Source: Cymbidium sinense
Taxonomy: Eukaryota; Streptophyta; Magnoliopsida; Asparagales; Orchidaceae
Assembly: GCA_021442155.1 (NCBI GenBank)
Contig: CM038222.1
Coordinates: 107,015,121 to 107,079,120 of the forward strand
DNA length: 64,000 bases
Reading direction: 5' to 3'
Positions 63,001 through 64,000 of this stretch are shown here, in pieces (positions within the stretch are counted from its first letter, which is position 1; every line of letters starts with the position of its first letter). A program made the translations under genes and the position numbers. The notes under the pieces are model-generated. The model saw nothing but the letters and a program-made list of their open reading frames with translations, did not search any database and was not told the origin of the DNA.

Positions 63001-64000
63001 GGAAGCAAGTTCAAATCATCCACAGGGGAGGGGTTGAGAAATCCACTGAGAAATAAGAATTCTTGTCCTGGGGAATTAAAAGATTTGCATCTCTGAGGAG
63101 AAAGCAAGGGTTGATTTGGGTGATTATTTATTTATTTTATTTCATTTAGTTTATTTGTTTATTTTTTTGATTTTAGATTTTGATCCCATTGGTTTGCGAT
63201 GGATCTGAGTAGAACCATGGAGGCCTAGACTGCTCAGTTTATCAATTCAAAGGGAGTAGTCTACCAACAAGGTAACTATCCAACCAAGGAGTTCTTTTTT
63301 GTAATGGTCAAGTCTTAAGAAGAAAGCTGGGACTCACATCTTCTAGAAACAAAAACCACGGGGTGATCGGTTGGCAAAAATCAAACCGACTAACTATTGA
63401 GTGAATGCGGGGGACTTAAATCAACTCAAGATAGTCAAAGTAATTTCATTTTAATTTATTTTGATTGGATGAATCTATTGTTTGCTGATGCACTAAGTAG
63501 GGTAGAGGCCTAGACCTACCTCAGTTTAACAAAGGGTAGTCTACTGATATAGTATAACCAACCAAAGGAGTGCCTTTTTGTAATGATCAATTTTAAGAAG
63601 AAAGCATGGGACTCACATCTTTTTAGAAAAGACCACTAGGTGATGATTTGCTTTGGGCAACAAATTGAACGACTGGCGACTATTAAGTGAATGCCACTGA
63701 CTTAAATCACTAGAATAGTCAATTAGATTTCATTTTATTTTTGATTATGAAATATGGTAGTGAATTATGGTAAATAGAGAACCTAACCAGACCTAAGGGT
63801 ACTGACATAGTGTAACCAACCAAAATTTATCTTGAAATGGTAGTCTTAAGAAGAAATCAGGGACTATCTTCTAGAAACCAAGAACCATGATCGATTAAGA
63901 TAGATAGATGGATGAAGAGGGAATGCCACTTTGGGGACTTAAATCAACTATAGCCAAAGATAATTTTCATTTTAGATTTTTTGTTTATTTTGATGGACCC
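60094..64000 (-). repeat. 3'UTR-like tandem-repeat block, unit 3 (runs off the window)
   Basis: GGTCAA/TTGACC repeats (60.25-61.33 kb) are followed by a T-rich stretch with repeated TTATATTTATATTTCATTTATATATG and TTGAGAAAAT phrases (61.68-62.25 kb). These come in place of part of the GATTTGG repeats and may be a copy-specific amplification. CACTAGGGAAGCAAGTTC-type repeats (62.8-63.1 kb) and decayed long repeats beginning near 63.18 and 63.47 kb continue to the window edge. If the pattern of unit 2 holds, an integrase on the - strand should lie just beyond 64000. Confidence 0.65.
60481..60720. promoter_or_regulatory. Dense cluster of TTGACC/GGTCAA hexamers (W-box cores)
   Basis: I count 13 copies of GGTCAA or its complement TTGACC in these 240 bp (4 in 60481-60540, 3 in 60541-60600, none in 60601-60660, 6 in 60661-60720), against about 0.1 expected by chance. 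TTGAC(C/T) is the established core bound by WRKY transcription factors. Regulatory use is inference; the cluster may simply reflect a GGTCAA-based tandem repeat. Confidence 0.35.

Overview
This looks like repeat-rich, non-genic nuclear DNA from a flowering plant. The base composition is strongly AT-rich. Almost every recognisable coding signal belongs to transposable elements typical of plants: Ty3/gypsy retrotransposons whose pol carries an extra RNase H (Tat/Ogre-like), a plant L1-type LINE with a C-terminal RNase H, and RTE-type LINEs with the (AAC)n tail. I found no intact host gene, rRNA, tRNA or CRISPR array. The species cannot be fixed from the sequence. Long-lived, heavily decayed elements would fit a low-turnover angiosperm genome, but that is only an inference.

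Layout. 1-6.9 kb is mostly anonymous AT-rich DNA. It holds a 33-bp RTE insertion scar (830-862), one unrecognised short ORF (about 2.03-2.46 kb), a 230-bp MITE-like inverted-repeat element (about 3.14-3.37 kb), an (AT)n tract and a 5'-truncated RTE LINE on the + strand (3.81-4.50 kb). 7.26-10.8 kb is a very old gypsy gag-protease-RT remnant on the - strand, with a long leader-like stretch up to 15.2 kb. 15.2-19.7 kb is an inverted pair of LTR-like fragments. The right arm is broken by a 5'-truncated RTE LINE flanked by a 13-bp target duplication.

From 20.2 kb to the end the window is built from three diverged copies of one 9-10 kb composite unit in the same orientation (about 20.2-30.0, 39.7-49.4 and 55.0->64.0 kb). 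Each is an LTR-like block of 5.0-5.6 kb followed by a block of about 4 kb of stacked tandem repeats. Read on the - strand, the order is integrase, then tandem-repeat 3'UTR, then LTR, as in Tat-lineage elements. Between copies 2 and 3 lies a decayed internal region on the - strand (gag, protease, RT, two RNase H regions, integrase; 55.0->49.4 kb). Between copies 1 and 2 lies a gag-protease block on the + strand, opposite to the order the LTRs imply. Its gag is split by a nearly full-length 7.1-kb LINE (30.22-37.34 kb) flanked by a 7-bp target duplication.

The order of events that the sequence supports is: old Tat-like insertions and tandem/inverted rearrangement, then LINE and RTE insertions into them, with decay throughout. 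In the gag block nearly all in-frame stops are one C-to-T change from a glutamine codon, as expected of a methylated, silenced element. The most unusual non-coding feature is a dense array of GGTCAA/TTGACC hexamers (the W-box core) in the 3'UTR block of all three units.
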